DNA of 38,550 nucleotides from assembly GCA_947426865.1 (NCBI GenBank), contig CANEFS010000011.1, forward strand, positions 1 through 38,550, read 5' to 3'. Below are positions 7,073 through 15,035 of the stretch, piece by piece. The translations under genes were made by a program, and so were the position numbers. The number at the start of each line of letters is the position of its first letter. The first letter of the stretch is position 1. The DNA comes from an uncultured Coriobacteriaceae bacterium. Its GTDB lineage: Bacteria > Actinomycetota > Coriobacteriia > Coriobacteriales > Atopobiaceae. The notes under the pieces were generated by a model that saw only the letters and a program-made list of their open reading frames with translations, ran no database searches and was not told the origin of the DNA.

Positions 7073-9019
7073 ATGCAGAAAAACGCTCCAAATAAGACAT
7101 TAAAAGAGCTTGTCAATAAAGTTCCCCAAGAGCCAGGCGTCTACCTTTGGAAAGACGTCCATGGCGAGGTTCTCTACGTTGGCAAAGCAAAAAACTTGAG
7201 AGCTCGCATGCGCCAGTACGTTAACGGCGACGACGAGCGTGAGAAAATCCCCCTCATGATGGCCGAAGTCAAAAGCTTCGACTTCATTGTCGTGGCCTCA
7301 GAGCACGAAGCCCTCGTGTTGGAGCTCAATCTCATCCAGCAGTATCGCCCTCCCTACAACGTCGATTTCGTCGACGACAAAAGCTATCCCTTCATCGCCA
7401 TCACAGAATCCGACACCTTTCCCGCTATTAAATACACCCGGGAAAAGCATGTGAAAGGAACGCGCTACTTTGGTCCCTACACCGATGCGCGAAGCGCGAA
7501 AGCAGCCATTGATGTGGTGCGCAAAGTGTGTCCTGTCTGCATAGCGACGTGTGCGGAGTGGAAAAAGGTTAAGCGCTTCGCCGAGAAACACCCCGATTTT
7601 CTCGGCAATGATGCGGAAGGTCTCATCAATTATCTGCAGGAAACGGGTCGTCCCTGTTTCGACGCGCATGTTGGACGCGGGCCGGGGGTTTGCATCGGCG
7701 CGATTGATCCTAGTGAATACGCTCATGTGATCGAGACGGTCGAGGACCTTATTTCGGGGCATCGCAACAAGCTCATTGAGGAGCTGAAGAAGCGCATTGA
7801 TGAGGCTGCGGGCAACCTCGACTTTGAGAAGGCTGAACGCTATCGGCGGCGCCTCGTGGCCATTTCGAATTTGGAAGACGAGCAAAAAGTGTACTTCTCG
7901 CACGCGGTTGACGCGGATTTTATCGGCATTTTCAGGGAGGAGACAATAGCCGCTGCCTGCATTTTTGTCGTCCGAGAAGGGCGCCTTATCAGAAACGTCG
8001 ACTTCATGCTGAACAAGGGGACGGATATCTCGGAGCAAGAACTTACGAGCGCGTTCATTAAAGCGTATTACTCGCGCACGCAAGACATTCCCAAGCAGGT
8101 TGAAATCGTTTGCTTGCCCGAAGATCAAGAGGCGCTGGAGGAGTGGCTCTATCGCCAAGCAACCGAAGCGGGCCGGCAGCACAAAGTAAGTCTCGTCGTG
8201 CCTAAAAGGGGAGAGCGAAAAGAGTTGATGGAGATGGCGACGCGCAATGCTCGCCACGCCCTTGTGCGCTACGAGCTTCGCACCGGCTACGATGATGAGC
8301 GCAAAAACCTGGCGCTCAAAGAGCTTGAGTCTGCGCTTTCTCTCGAGAAGCCCCCTCTCAGAATTGAGTGCTTCGACATTTCTACCATTCACGGGGCCCA
8401 TACGGTTGCCTCCATGGTGGTTTTTTGTGATGGCGCTCCCGATAAAAGCCAGTACCGGCGCTTTAAGATTCGCACGCCTTTAGATGAGGCAAACGATTTT
8501 CTTTCTATGAGCGAGGTTTTAGGGAGACGATACGCCCCTGAGCGTATGAAGGACAAGCGCTTTGGACGCCGCCCGAATCTTCTCATCGTTGATGGCGGAA
8601 AACCGCAGCTTACCGCCGCTATCACACAGCTGAAAGAGTTGGGTTTAGGTATTCCTGTGGCAGGTCTTGCAAAAGCCGATGAGGAGCTTTTCGTTCCCTG
8701 GCAAGACGAGCCTATCGTTTTGCCTTCGGGGTCGGCTTCTCTCTATCTCATCAAGCGAGTTCGTGATGAAGCGCACCGCTTCGCCATTACGTTTCATAGA
8801 GAACTGCGCGGAAAAGCAATGACTGCCTCGATTCTTGATGAGATTGAAGGCGTAGGCCCCAAGCGCAAAAAAGCTCTTCTCAAACATTTTGGCTCGTTCA
8901 AAAAACTTAAAGAGGCGACGCTCGACGATATTGCGAAGACACCGGGCATTTCTCAGGAAGTAGCAAAAGCGGTCTATAATACGCTTCAAGCATGGCAAAG
9001 GGAGAGGCAAACGTCATGA
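7073..9019 (+). CDS. uvrC: UvrABC excinuclease subunit C
   Basis: UvrC makes the two incisions of nucleotide excision repair. The 648-residue protein shows a GIY-YIG domain (GVYLWKDVHGEVLYVGKAKNL, residues 22-42), a UVR motif (ELKKRIDEAAGNLDFEKAERY), an RNase H-like second nuclease (IECFDIST, LLIVDGGKPQL, RDEAHRFAI) and a C-terminal helix-hairpin-helix pair (EIEGVGPKRKKALLKHFGS). In the cysteine region linked to the Fe-S cluster of E. coli UvrC, C153, C195 and C207 are present but the ligand expected at 203 is Gly (GRGPGVC for GRCxxPC). An insertion of about 30 residues with two more cysteines (C156, C160) lies between the first two ligands. Stop overlaps the rapZ start by 4 nt. Confidence 0.95.
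   Translation: MQKNAPNKTLKELVNKVPQEPGVYLWKDVHGEVLYVGKAKNLRARMRQYVNGDDEREKIPLMMAEVKSFDFIVVASEHEALVLELNLIQQYRPPYNVDFVDDKSYPFIAITESDTFPAIKYTREKHVKGTRYFGPYTDARSAKAAIDVVRKVCPVCIATCAEWKKVKRFAEKHPDFLGNDAEGLINYLQETGRPCFDAHVGRGPGVCIGAIDPSEYAHVIETVEDLISGHRNKLIEELKKRIDEAAGNLDFEKAERYRRRLVAISNLEDEQKVYFSHAVDADFIGIFREETIAAACIFVVREGRLIRNVDFMLNKGTDISEQELTSAFIKAYYSRTQDIPKQVEIVCLPEDQEALEEWLYRQATEAGRQHKVSLVVPKRGERKELMEMATRNARHALVRYELRTGYDDERKNLALKELESALSLEKPPLRIECFDISTIHGAHTVASMVVFCDGAPDKSQYRRFKIRTPLDEANDFLSMSEVLGRRYAPERMKDKRFGRRPNLLIVDGGKPQLTAAITQLKELGLGIPVAGLAKADEELFVPWQDEPIVLPSGSASLYLIKRVRDEAHRFAITFHRELRGKAMTASILDEIEGVGPKRKKALLKHFGSFKKLKEATLDDIAKTPGISQEVAKAVYNTLQAWQRERQTS
7581..7605 (+). repeat. Inverted pair of the CCGAGAAA octamer in uvrC
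   Basis: CCGAGAAA (7581-7588) and TTTCTCGG (7598-7605) form a perfect 8-bp stem with a 9-nt loop. The hairpin lies in the part of uvrC that encodes the lineage-specific insertion between the first two Fe-S cysteines (around residues 170-178), so the inverted pair may have arrived with that insertion. Confidence 0.65.
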
Positions 9020-10047
9020 CGAAAAAGAAAACAAGCAGCAAGGCGAAGACGAAAGATATGAACGCCGACGTGGTGATTATCACCGGCATGAGCGGCGCGG
9101 GCCGCACACTTGCCATGCACACGTTCGAAGATCTTGGCTACTACGTTATCGACAATCTGCCGCCTTCCCTCATTTTGCAACTGGTTGATATTGTGGGCAT
9201 CAACTCGGGCATTTCTCGGCATTTGGCCGTGGTGTCAGATCTGCGCACGCAGGGGCTTCTTGACGAGCTGACCGACATTATCAAGAAGCTCAATCAAAAA
9301 GAAATTAGCACGAACGTCATTTTCCTCGACGCCTCGGATGAGGAATTGTGCAAGCGCTATCTGCTGTCGCGCCGCAAAAATCCCATTGCGCACGAGGGCG
9401 AGGCCACCGCTGAGGCGATTAAGCGTGAACGCAAACATATGGCTGGCCTCAAAAAAATAGCGGACGAGGTAGTTGATACGACCAACATGAAGCCGATGGA
9501 ATTCCGTCGCCGGCTTGAGTCTCTTTTCTCGGGACTTTCTGCCAAAGAGCTCATGGAGGTCGACGTCTTTTCGTTTGGCTACAAGTGGGGGATGCCGCAG
9601 GAGGCGGATCTCATGATTGACGTGCGTTTTTTGCCGAATCCTTATTGGGATGAGGAGATGCGCTACCTCACGGGCCTCGACAAAAAGGTGAGTGCCTACG
9701 TTTTGGACAAGCGTCAGACGAAGACGTTTACGAAGGCGTGGTTCAACCTTTTGGACAAAACGCTTCCCGGCTACGTTGCCGAGGGCAAAGCGAAGCTCTC
9801 TATTGCTGTCGGTTGCACGGGAGGCCAGCATCGCTCGGTTGTGCTCGCTAAAGAAACTGCCGTGCATTTGGTCGAGAAGGGTTACTCGGTAACGTGTATG
9901 CATCGCGACATCGACAAAGCAAAGCTCGTGGTCGACGGCCAGATTGTGAAGGCGCCGAGAAAACAGAAACAGAGCGGAGCGGCGGGCAAACGAGGCAAGG
10001 CAGCGGCAGGCAAGCAAAGCAAACGCCGCGCGAATAGGAAAAAATGA
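9016..10047 (+). CDS. rapZ: RapZ/YvcJ-family nucleotide-binding protein
   Basis: A 343-residue P-loop protein with Walker A GMSGAGRT (residues 24-31), the family signature DNLPPSL shortly after, and the C-terminal GCTGGQHRSV motif. In E. coli RapZ controls decay of the GlmZ sRNA and thus amino-sugar synthesis; YvcJ in Bacillus hydrolyses ATP and GTP. ATG at 9016 forms an ATGA overlap with the uvrC stop and has GAGG 8 nt upstream; an ATG at 8992 lies inside uvrC. Both ends are lysine/arginine-rich: KKKTSSKAKTK at the start and a roughly 30-residue basic tail rich in K, G, A and Q, suggestive of RNA binding. The next gene, whiA, overlaps by 4 nt, and the yvcK/cofD-like gene often found between them is absent. 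Confidence 0.92.
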   Translation: MTKKKTSSKAKTKDMNADVVIITGMSGAGRTLAMHTFEDLGYYVIDNLPPSLILQLVDIVGINSGISRHLAVVSDLRTQGLLDELTDIIKKLNQKEISTNVIFLDASDEELCKRYLLSRRKNPIAHEGEATAEAIKRERKHMAGLKKIADEVVDTTNMKPMEFRRRLESLFSGLSAKELMEVDVFSFGYKWGMPQEADLMIDVRFLPNPYWDEEMRYLTGLDKKVSAYVLDKRQTKTFTKAWFNLLDKTLPGYVAEGKAKLSIAVGCTGGQHRSVVLAKETAVHLVEKGYSVTCMHRDIDKAKLVVDGQIVKAPRKQKQSGAAGKRGKAAAGKQSKRRANRKK

Positions 10048-11012
10048 GCTTTACGGCCGAGGTAAAAGACGAGCTATCGCGCCTGGATTCTCCTTACAAG
10101 GAAGATGATATCGCCGAGCTGTCGGCACTCATTAAAGTCTGTGGCACGCTATCTCTTATGGGAAGCGGCACCTATGCGGTACGCATTGCCACAGAAACAG
10201 GATCGGTTGCGCGCTCCATCATCCGCTACGCGCACACTGTATTTAATCTTGAGACGACCTTTACGCCACGCCGCTCCATACTTCATAAATCCAGAAACTA
10301 TCTGATTGAGATGCCGGCGCAGCCAGGTCTTAAAAGCGCACTATCTGCGATGGGAATACTTGTGCCCGGTAAAGGCCTTATGCAGGGGATTCCCACCTCA
10401 ATTTTGCGCACGCGCCACCAGCAGGCCGCATTTTTGCGCGGCGTTTTTATGGCGGGCGGTTTCATCGCAGATCCTCGCGTTGATTTTCACCTCGAGCTTT
10501 GTGTGGGCTCGGAGGAGCTGGCGCAAGATCTTTTGAAGCTTTTCACGTTCCACAAGATTGGTGCGCGCATGAATAAGCGTCGCGGTGCCTTTGCGCTCTA
10601 CATCAAAAACTTTGAAGACATCGAATCCCTCTTACTTTTGATGGATGCCAAAAAAACAGCGAAGGCCACGAACAATGCCCGGCGCCTGAAGTTGGTTAAA
10701 AATAGCGTTAATCGTATGGTAAACGCCGAGATCGCCAACCAAAAGCGGGCAACAGGCGCCGCCGCAAAGCAAATCGAGCTGATTCAAAACGTCGAGAAGA
10801 CCGTAGGAATTGAAAACCTGAGCTCGGCTTTGCAACAGTTTTGCAAGCTCCGGCTCGCACACCCCGAAGCCTCGCTTGCAGAAATAGGGGAGCTTTCCCG
10901 ACCGCCTTCCTCAAAATCTGCCATGTACCACCGTCTTTTGCGCCTTGAAGAACTTCTCGAAAACGAAAAGAACCACTCGCTGGAAAAAGAGCGCTCTTCA
11001 ACCGAAAAATAA
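10044..11012 (+). CDS. whiA: DNA-binding regulator WhiA
   Basis: The 322-residue protein starts MSFTAEVKDELSRL, typical of WhiA, with a LAGLIDADG-homing-endonuclease-like N-terminal region (AAFLRGVFMAGGFIADP) and a C-terminal helix-turn-helix (EIGELSRPPSSKSAMYHRLLRLEEL). WhiA is a sporulation regulator in Streptomyces and affects cell division and chromosome segregation in Bacillus. It has no catalytic endonuclease role. The ATG overlaps the rapZ stop (ATGA), so translation is probably coupled. It ends the uvrA-whiA gene run; the 87-nt gap to gap holds a small GCGCT/AGCGC hairpin and TACTAT at 11055-11060, too weak to call a promoter firmly. Confidence 0.94.
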   Translation: MSFTAEVKDELSRLDSPYKEDDIAELSALIKVCGTLSLMGSGTYAVRIATETGSVARSIIRYAHTVFNLETTFTPRRSILHKSRNYLIEMPAQPGLKSALSAMGILVPGKGLMQGIPTSILRTRHQQAAFLRGVFMAGGFIADPRVDFHLELCVGSEELAQDLLKLFTFHKIGARMNKRRGAFALYIKNFEDIESLLLLMDAKKTAKATNNARRLKLVKNSVNRMVNAEIANQKRATGAAAKQIELIQNVEKTVGIENLSSALQQFCKLRLAHPEASLAEIGELSRPPSSKSAMYHRLLRLEELLENEKNHSLEKERSSTEK

Positions 11013-11099
11013 GGAAAAACAGAGATTCTCTCGCCCAAACGGCGCTCGAAGCGCTACTATTTAGCTATTGGAAAACTAGCCCAGAAAAAGGAGTTATGT

Positions 11100-12125
11100 A
11101 TGGCAGTTAAAGTTGCTCTTAACGGATTTGGACGCATCGGTCGTCTCGTCTTCCGTCAGATGTTCGGTCACGAAGGAACCGAAATCGTTGCTATCAACGA
11201 TCTTACCAGCCCTGATATGCTGGCATACCTTTTGAAATACGATTCTACGCAGGGCAATTACGCCCGCGACCACGAGGTGACGTCTTCTGACGATTCTATC
11301 ACCGTCGATGGCAAAACCATCAAAATCTACAAAGAAGCTGATGCTAAGAACCTCCCCTGGGGAGAGCTTGGTGTTGACGTTGTTCTTGAGTGTACTGGCT
11401 TTTACACCTCTAAGGACAAGGCGCAAGCTCACATCGACGCTGGTGCTAAGAAAGTTGTTATCTCTGCTCCTGCAGGAAACGACCTTCCCACCATCGTCTA
11501 CAACGTTAACCAGGAGACCTTAACCGCAGACGACAACATCATCTCTGCTGCCTCCTGCACCACCAACTGCTTGGCTCCTATGGCAAAAGCACTGAACGAC
11601 TATGCCCCTGTTAAATCAGGCATTATGTGCACCGTTCACGCTTACACCGGCGACCAGATGATTCTTGACGGTCCTCAGCGCAAGGGCGACAAGCGTCGTA
11701 GTCGCGCTGCTGCCATCAACATCGTTCCCAACTCCACGGGTGCTGCAAAGGCCATCGGCCTCGTCATCCCCGAGCTGAACGGCAAACTCATTGGTTCTGC
11801 TCAGCGCGTGCCTGTGCCTACCGGTTCAACCACCCTTCTCTATGCGGTTGTTGAGTCTGACAAGGAAATCACTGCTGAGTCCATCAACGACGCGATGAAG
11901 GCCGCCTCTGACCCTGAGACGTTCGGTTACAACGAGGATCAAATCGTCTCCTCTGACGTTGTCGGCATGACCTTTGGTTCGCTCTTCGACGCCACTCAGA
12001 CGATGGTACAAAAACTTGACGACGGTCAATATCTCGTACAAGTTGTTTCTTGGTACGACAACGAGAACTCTTACGCTTCTCAAATGGTCCGCACCATTAA
12101 ATACTTCGAGAAATTCGTTGCTTAA
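11100..12125 (+). CDS. gap: Glyceraldehyde-3-phosphate dehydrogenase, type I
   Basis: A 341-residue cytoplasmic enzyme that oxidises glyceraldehyde-3-phosphate to 1,3-bisphosphoglycerate with reduction of NAD. The Rossmann motif NGFGRIGR is at 8-15, the catalytic cysteine is C153 in ASCTTNC, the partner histidine is in [10 protein letters not shown], and the C-terminus has [13 protein letters not shown]. The D in AINDL after the second beta strand favours NAD over NADP. AAAGGAG (11087-11093) sits 6 nt before the ATG. A strong terminator follows, so gap can be made as a single-gene message. Codon use looks optimised (ACC, GCT, GTT), as expected of a highly expressed gene. Confidence 0.97.
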   Translation: MAVKVALNGFGRIGRLVFRQMFGHEGTEIVAINDLTSPDMLAYLLKYDSTQGNYARDHEVTSSDDSITVDGKTIKIYKEADAKNLPWGELGVDVVLECTGFYTSKDKAQAHIDAGAKKVVISAPAGNDLPTIVYNVNQETLTADDNIISAASCTTNCLAPMAKALNDYAPVKSGIMCTVHAYTGDQMILDGPQRKGDKRRSRAAAINIVPNSTGAAKAIGLVIPELNGKLIGSAQRVPVPTGSTTLLYAVVESDKEITAESINDAMKAASDPETFGYNEDQIVSSDVVGMTFGSLFDATQTMVQKLDDGQYLVQVVSWYDNENSYASQMVRTIKYFEKFVA

Positions 12126-12140
12126 TAATCTGTAAGCATG

Positions 12141-12185
12141 AAGCTCTGGTAGGGGAGTCACTCTTCCCACCAGGGCTTTTTCTTT
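12141..12185 (+). terminator. Intrinsic terminator after gap
   Basis: AAGCTCTGGT (12141-12150) pairs with ACCAGGGCTT (12169-12178) with one G-T wobble, and the stem continues inwards (GGGGAG with CTTCCC) after a bulged A. It is followed by a T-rich tract TTTTTCTTT. This separates gap from pgk transcriptionally. Confidence 0.88.
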
Positions 12186-12263
12186 ATAAAGGACTAAAAT
12201 CCTTACCTTACTTAAACCCAAACCAACCCAAACCCCAAAGCCAACTTTAATCAAGGAGCGAAA
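12186..12263 (+). other. pgk leader region
   Basis: The 78 nt between the gap terminator and pgk hold a small AAGGA/TCCTT hairpin and a C/A-rich stretch with repeated CAACCC and AAACC runs (about 12214-12240) that should stay unstructured in mRNA, then AAGGAG (12253-12258), 5 nt before the ATG. I see no convincing -35/-10 pair. An unstructured leader would favour strong translation of pgk. Confidence 0.4.
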
Positions 12264-13457
12264 ATGGCATTCGAGAAAAAAACTGTTCGTGACATCGATG
12301 TCGACGGAAAACGCGTTTTGATGCGCGTCGATTTCAACGTGCCTTTAGAGGACGGAAAAATTACTGACGACACTCGCATCAAAGCGGCTATCCCCACCAT
12401 TACGTATTTGGTCGACCATAACGCAAAAGTTATCTTGCTTTCACACCTTGGTCGTCCCAAAGGAGACGGCCCCGAGCCCGAGCTCTCCCTCAAACCCGCA
12501 GCTGAGAAGCTCGCTGAGCTCACCGGCTTCGATGTGACTTTCGTTCCGGACACTTACGGTGACGAGGCCAAGGCTGCCGTTGACAAAATGGAGCCTGGCC
12601 AGATCGTTGTTCTCGAAAACGTTCGCTTCGATAAGCGCGAGAAGAAAAACGACCCCGAGATTGCAAAGACGCTCGCCGCCCTTGGCGACGTCTTCGTGCT
12701 TGACGCCTTCGGAACGGCCCATCGCGCCCAGGGCTCGGTCGTCGGCCCTGCCGCCTACCTGCCGGCAGTTTCTGGATTCCTTCTCGAAAAAGAGGTTGAT
12801 ACCCTGACCTCCATCTTCAAAAATCCTGCGCGCCCCTTCGTCGCCATCGTCGGCGGCTCGAAGGTTTCCTCGAAAATTGGCGTGCTTGACCACCTTCTTG
12901 ACTCAGTCGACACCCTTATCATCGGAGGAGGGATGGCCTATACGTTCTACCTGGCCAAAGGCTACAGTGTGGGCGAATCTCTGCAAGAGCCCGATTGGGT
13001 TAACCCCGCTAAAGAGATGATGGAAAAAGCCGAGAAAAACGGGGTCAAGCTGCTGCTTCCTGTCGACAACGTCGTTGCCGACCACTATGGACCGGACGCA
13101 GAAGGTGTTGTTGTTAAATCCACTGAGATTCCTGACGACATGATGGGCATGGACATTGGGCCGGAGACCGCCAAGCTCTATAGTGATGCAATAGCTGGCG
13201 CCGAAACCGTTTTCTGGAACGGCCCGATGGGCGTGTTTGAATTCGACCAGTTCTCCGATGGAACGAAGGCGGTCGCTGAAGCCGTTGCTGACAACGAGGA
13301 CTGCACCTCTATTATCGGTGGTGGCGATTCAGTGGCTGCCCTTAACAAGTTTGGTCTTGCTGCTAAGATGAGCTGGATTTCCACCGGCGGGGGTGCTTCG
13401 ATGGAGCTTGTTGAAGGAAAAGAACTTCCCGGCGTTGAGGCTTTGCTTGACGCGTAA
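12264..13457 (+). CDS. pgk: Phosphoglycerate kinase
   Basis: A 397-residue enzyme, the usual size for bacterial PGK, transferring the phosphate of 1,3-bisphosphoglycerate to ADP. Recognisable parts are RVLMRVDFNVPLEDGKI near the start, the SHLGRPKG substrate loop, NVRFDKREKKNDPE, FVLDAFGTAHRAQ, the VGGSKVSSKI hinge, and the C-terminal nucleotide site FWNGPMGVFE plus SIIGGGDSVAA and STGGGASMELVEG. It lies between gap and tpiA, giving a compact lower-glycolysis block; the gap to tpiA is 74 nt without an obvious terminator, so the two are probably co-transcribed. Confidence 0.97.
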   Translation: MAFEKKTVRDIDVDGKRVLMRVDFNVPLEDGKITDDTRIKAAIPTITYLVDHNAKVILLSHLGRPKGDGPEPELSLKPAAEKLAELTGFDVTFVPDTYGDEAKAAVDKMEPGQIVVLENVRFDKREKKNDPEIAKTLAALGDVFVLDAFGTAHRAQGSVVGPAAYLPAVSGFLLEKEVDTLTSIFKNPARPFVAIVGGSKVSSKIGVLDHLLDSVDTLIIGGGMAYTFYLAKGYSVGESLQEPDWVNPAKEMMEKAEKNGVKLLLPVDNVVADHYGPDAEGVVVKSTEIPDDMMGMDIGPETAKLYSDAIAGAETVFWNGPMGVFEFDQFSDGTKAVAEAVADNEDCTSIIGGGDSVAALNKFGLAAKMSWISTGGGASMELVEGKELPGVEALLDA

Positions 13458-13531
13458 AATGCGCTGCTCATATGCGTAAAGCCACAGAACAGAGAACGGT
13501 TAAATAAAGATTAAAGGAAAGGTTTAAGGTT

Positions 13532-14299
13532 ATGTCTTCTCGGAAACATTTAATTGCGGGAAACTGGAAAATGAACGAGACGTATTCGGAAGGCGTCGTT
13601 TTAGCTCAAGAACTCGCAAACGCGCTGAGCTCTCAAAAACCCGAGGCAGACGTCGTGGTGTGCCCGCCGTTTGTTGACCTAAAAGGTGTGCAAGGCGTCG
13701 TTGAGTTCGATAACGCGCCGTTTGCCCTTGGTGCCCAAAACGTCTATTGGGAGCCCTCAGGTGCTTTCACGGGCGAGATTAGCTGCGACATGCTGAAATC
13801 TGTGGGAACCACGTATTGCATCATTGGCCACTCGGAGCGTCGTGACTACTTCCACGAAACCGATGCCGACATCAACAAAAAATGCAAAGCGCTTCTGGCG
13901 GCCGGCATTATTCCTATTCTTTGCTGTGGCGAGGCGGAAGACGTCCGCGACGCCAAACAGCACGTTGAGTTCGTCGTCGCGCAAATTAAAGCTGCCCTGG
14001 AAGGCGTTTCAATCAAAGATGCCAACGAGCTCGTCATTGCCTACGAGCCCATTTGGGCCATAGGCACCGGCAAAACCGCTACGCCTGAAGATGCAGAGGA
14101 AGTTTGCGCTGCCATTCGCGAAACGCTCGCGACCTGCTTGGGCGCAGATATTGCAGAAGGCGTGCGCGTTCTCTACGGCGGCTCGGCAAAACCTGGCAAC
14201 ATCGCAGGGTTTCTCGAGAAGGAAAACGTTGACGGCGCCCTTGTTGGAGGAGCCAGTCTTGTAGCCTCTGATTTTGCGGAAATGGTGAACCGCGCCTAA
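13532..14299 (+). CDS. tpiA: Triosephosphate isomerase
   Basis: A 255-residue TIM barrel interconverting DHAP and glyceraldehyde-3-phosphate. Active-site residues are visible: N11 and K13 in AGNWKMN, the electrophilic histidine in IIGHSERR, the catalytic glutamate in AYEPIWAIGTGKTAT, and the phosphate-binding LYGGSAKPGN and GALVGGASL loops. GAQNVYWEPSGAFTGEIS is the usual bacterial form. Besides glycolysis, it would connect the glycerol operon at 30103-35143, which yields DHAP, with gap and pgk. Confidence 0.97.
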   Translation: MSSRKHLIAGNWKMNETYSEGVVLAQELANALSSQKPEADVVVCPPFVDLKGVQGVVEFDNAPFALGAQNVYWEPSGAFTGEISCDMLKSVGTTYCIIGHSERRDYFHETDADINKKCKALLAAGIIPILCCGEAEDVRDAKQHVEFVVAQIKAALEGVSIKDANELVIAYEPIWAIGTGKTATPEDAEEVCAAIRETLATCLGADIAEGVRVLYGGSAKPGNIAGFLEKENVDGALVGGASLVASDFAEMVNRA

Positions 14300-14354
14300 A
14301 GTTCGAGAAAAATCGAGAAAACAAAGATAACACGGGCAAAAACTGCTAAACTTA

Positions 14355-14393
14355 AACGCTGTTAGCTGAGTCGCGTACTCGGCTGGCAGCGTT
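14355..14393 (+). other. Long stem-loop between tpiA and secG
   Basis: Segments 14355-14371 and 14377-14393 can pair over 17 uninterrupted positions (including three G-T wobbles) around the 5-nt loop CGCGT. On the + strand it is followed by ACTGTATAAAG rather than a T-run, so it is not a normal forward terminator; the opposite strand shows only TTTAAGTTTAG. TATAAA at 14397-14402 could be a -10 for secG. A role in mRNA processing, stability or regulated expression of secG is possible. It is not a tRNA. Confidence 0.6.
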
Positions 14394-14437
14394 ACTGTAT
14401 AAAGAGGGTTTTAAACCGCACCAAAAGAAAGGCAAAA

Positions 14438-14977
14438 ATGTCACCTTTGAACATTTTTCTTCTCGTATGCTGGGCAATTAGTGGCGTACTATCAATCATT
14501 TTCATTCTTATGCACTCCGGCAAAGGCACCGGTCTTTCCGATATGCTTGCAAGCTCAATGTATAACTCGAACGCTGGCACCGGTATTGTCGAGAAAAACT
14601 TGGACCGCTTGACGGTTGCATGCTGCTTGATTTTTGTCTCAACTCTCGTGGCATTCATGCTTACGTTCCCGCTTCCCGCAGCGAACACAGACGACTCCTC
14701 ATCTTACGATTCTGAAGATACGGCGCAGGTTGCCGACAATCAAGCGGGAGATTCTGCAGCTCAAGATACCGGTGATCAAGCGGATGATTCTGCAGTTCAA
14801 GATACCGGTGATCAAGCGGATGATTCTGCAGCGCAGAATACAGACGACCAAACGGACGATGCCACCGCGCAGAATTCAGATAATCAAATGGATGATTCTG
14901 CAGCGCAAAATTCAGATAGTCAAACGGATGATTCTGCAGCGCAAAACGTCGTCAATCAAACGGACAAGTCGCTTTAA
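14438..14977 (+). CDS. secG: SecG translocase subunit with acidic repeat tail
   Basis: Residues 1-80 are a complete SecG: first membrane helix at about 5-25, the HSGKGTGLSDMLASS loop, and the second helix at about 58-78. SecG assists SecYE in moving proteins across the membrane and is normally only about 75-80 residues. This protein continues for another ~100 residues made of Asp/Gln/Ala/Ser/Asn, including six 12-residue repeats (102-173) of the type QxDDSAAQxxxx. With two membrane helices and the basic loop inside, the tail should be extracytoplasmic. The tail keeps the frame of the core gene and ends at a normal stop, so it is a genuine extension. Position after tpiA matches many Gram-positive genomes. 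Confidence 0.9.
   Translation: MSPLNIFLLVCWAISGVLSIIFILMHSGKGTGLSDMLASSMYNSNAGTGIVEKNLDRLTVACCLIFVSTLVAFMLTFPLPAANTDDSSSYDSEDTAQVADNQAGDSAAQDTGDQADDSAVQDTGDQADDSAAQNTDDQTDDATAQNSDNQMDDSAAQNSDSQTDDSAAQNVVNQTDKSL
14741..14956 (+). repeat. Six tandem 36-bp repeats in the secG tail
   Basis: Exactly 216 bp (6 x 36) encode the repeats beginning QAGDSAAQDTGD, QADDSAVQDTGD, QADDSAAQNTDD, QTDDATAQNSDN, QMDDSAAQNSDS and QTDDSAAQNVVN. A partial seventh copy (QTDKSL) ends the gene. GATGATTCTGCAG recurs almost unchanged in several units. Unit length is a multiple of three, so copy-number change would lengthen or shorten the tail without a frameshift. Confidence 0.9.
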
Positions 14978-15035
14978 TTTCGACTGTAAATAATGAGGTG
15001 AGGGTGAGGGGCAAAGTTTAAACTCCTCCAATATC

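Noticed and set aside
7298-8401. Long open frame (367 codons) on the - strand opposite uvrC
   Set aside because: It is fully antisense to a clearly conserved uvrC, shows no domain motif and is an expected shadow of codon bias.
14355-14393. The strong stem-loop as a tRNA or a forward terminator
   Set aside because: It lacks a T-arm/D-arm arrangement and a downstream T-run, so it was listed only as an unexplained stem-loop.
14741-14956. CRISPR-like array in the regularly spaced 36-bp repeats
   Set aside because: The repeats are contiguous, degenerate and in frame with secG, with no spacers, so they are coding tandem repeats.
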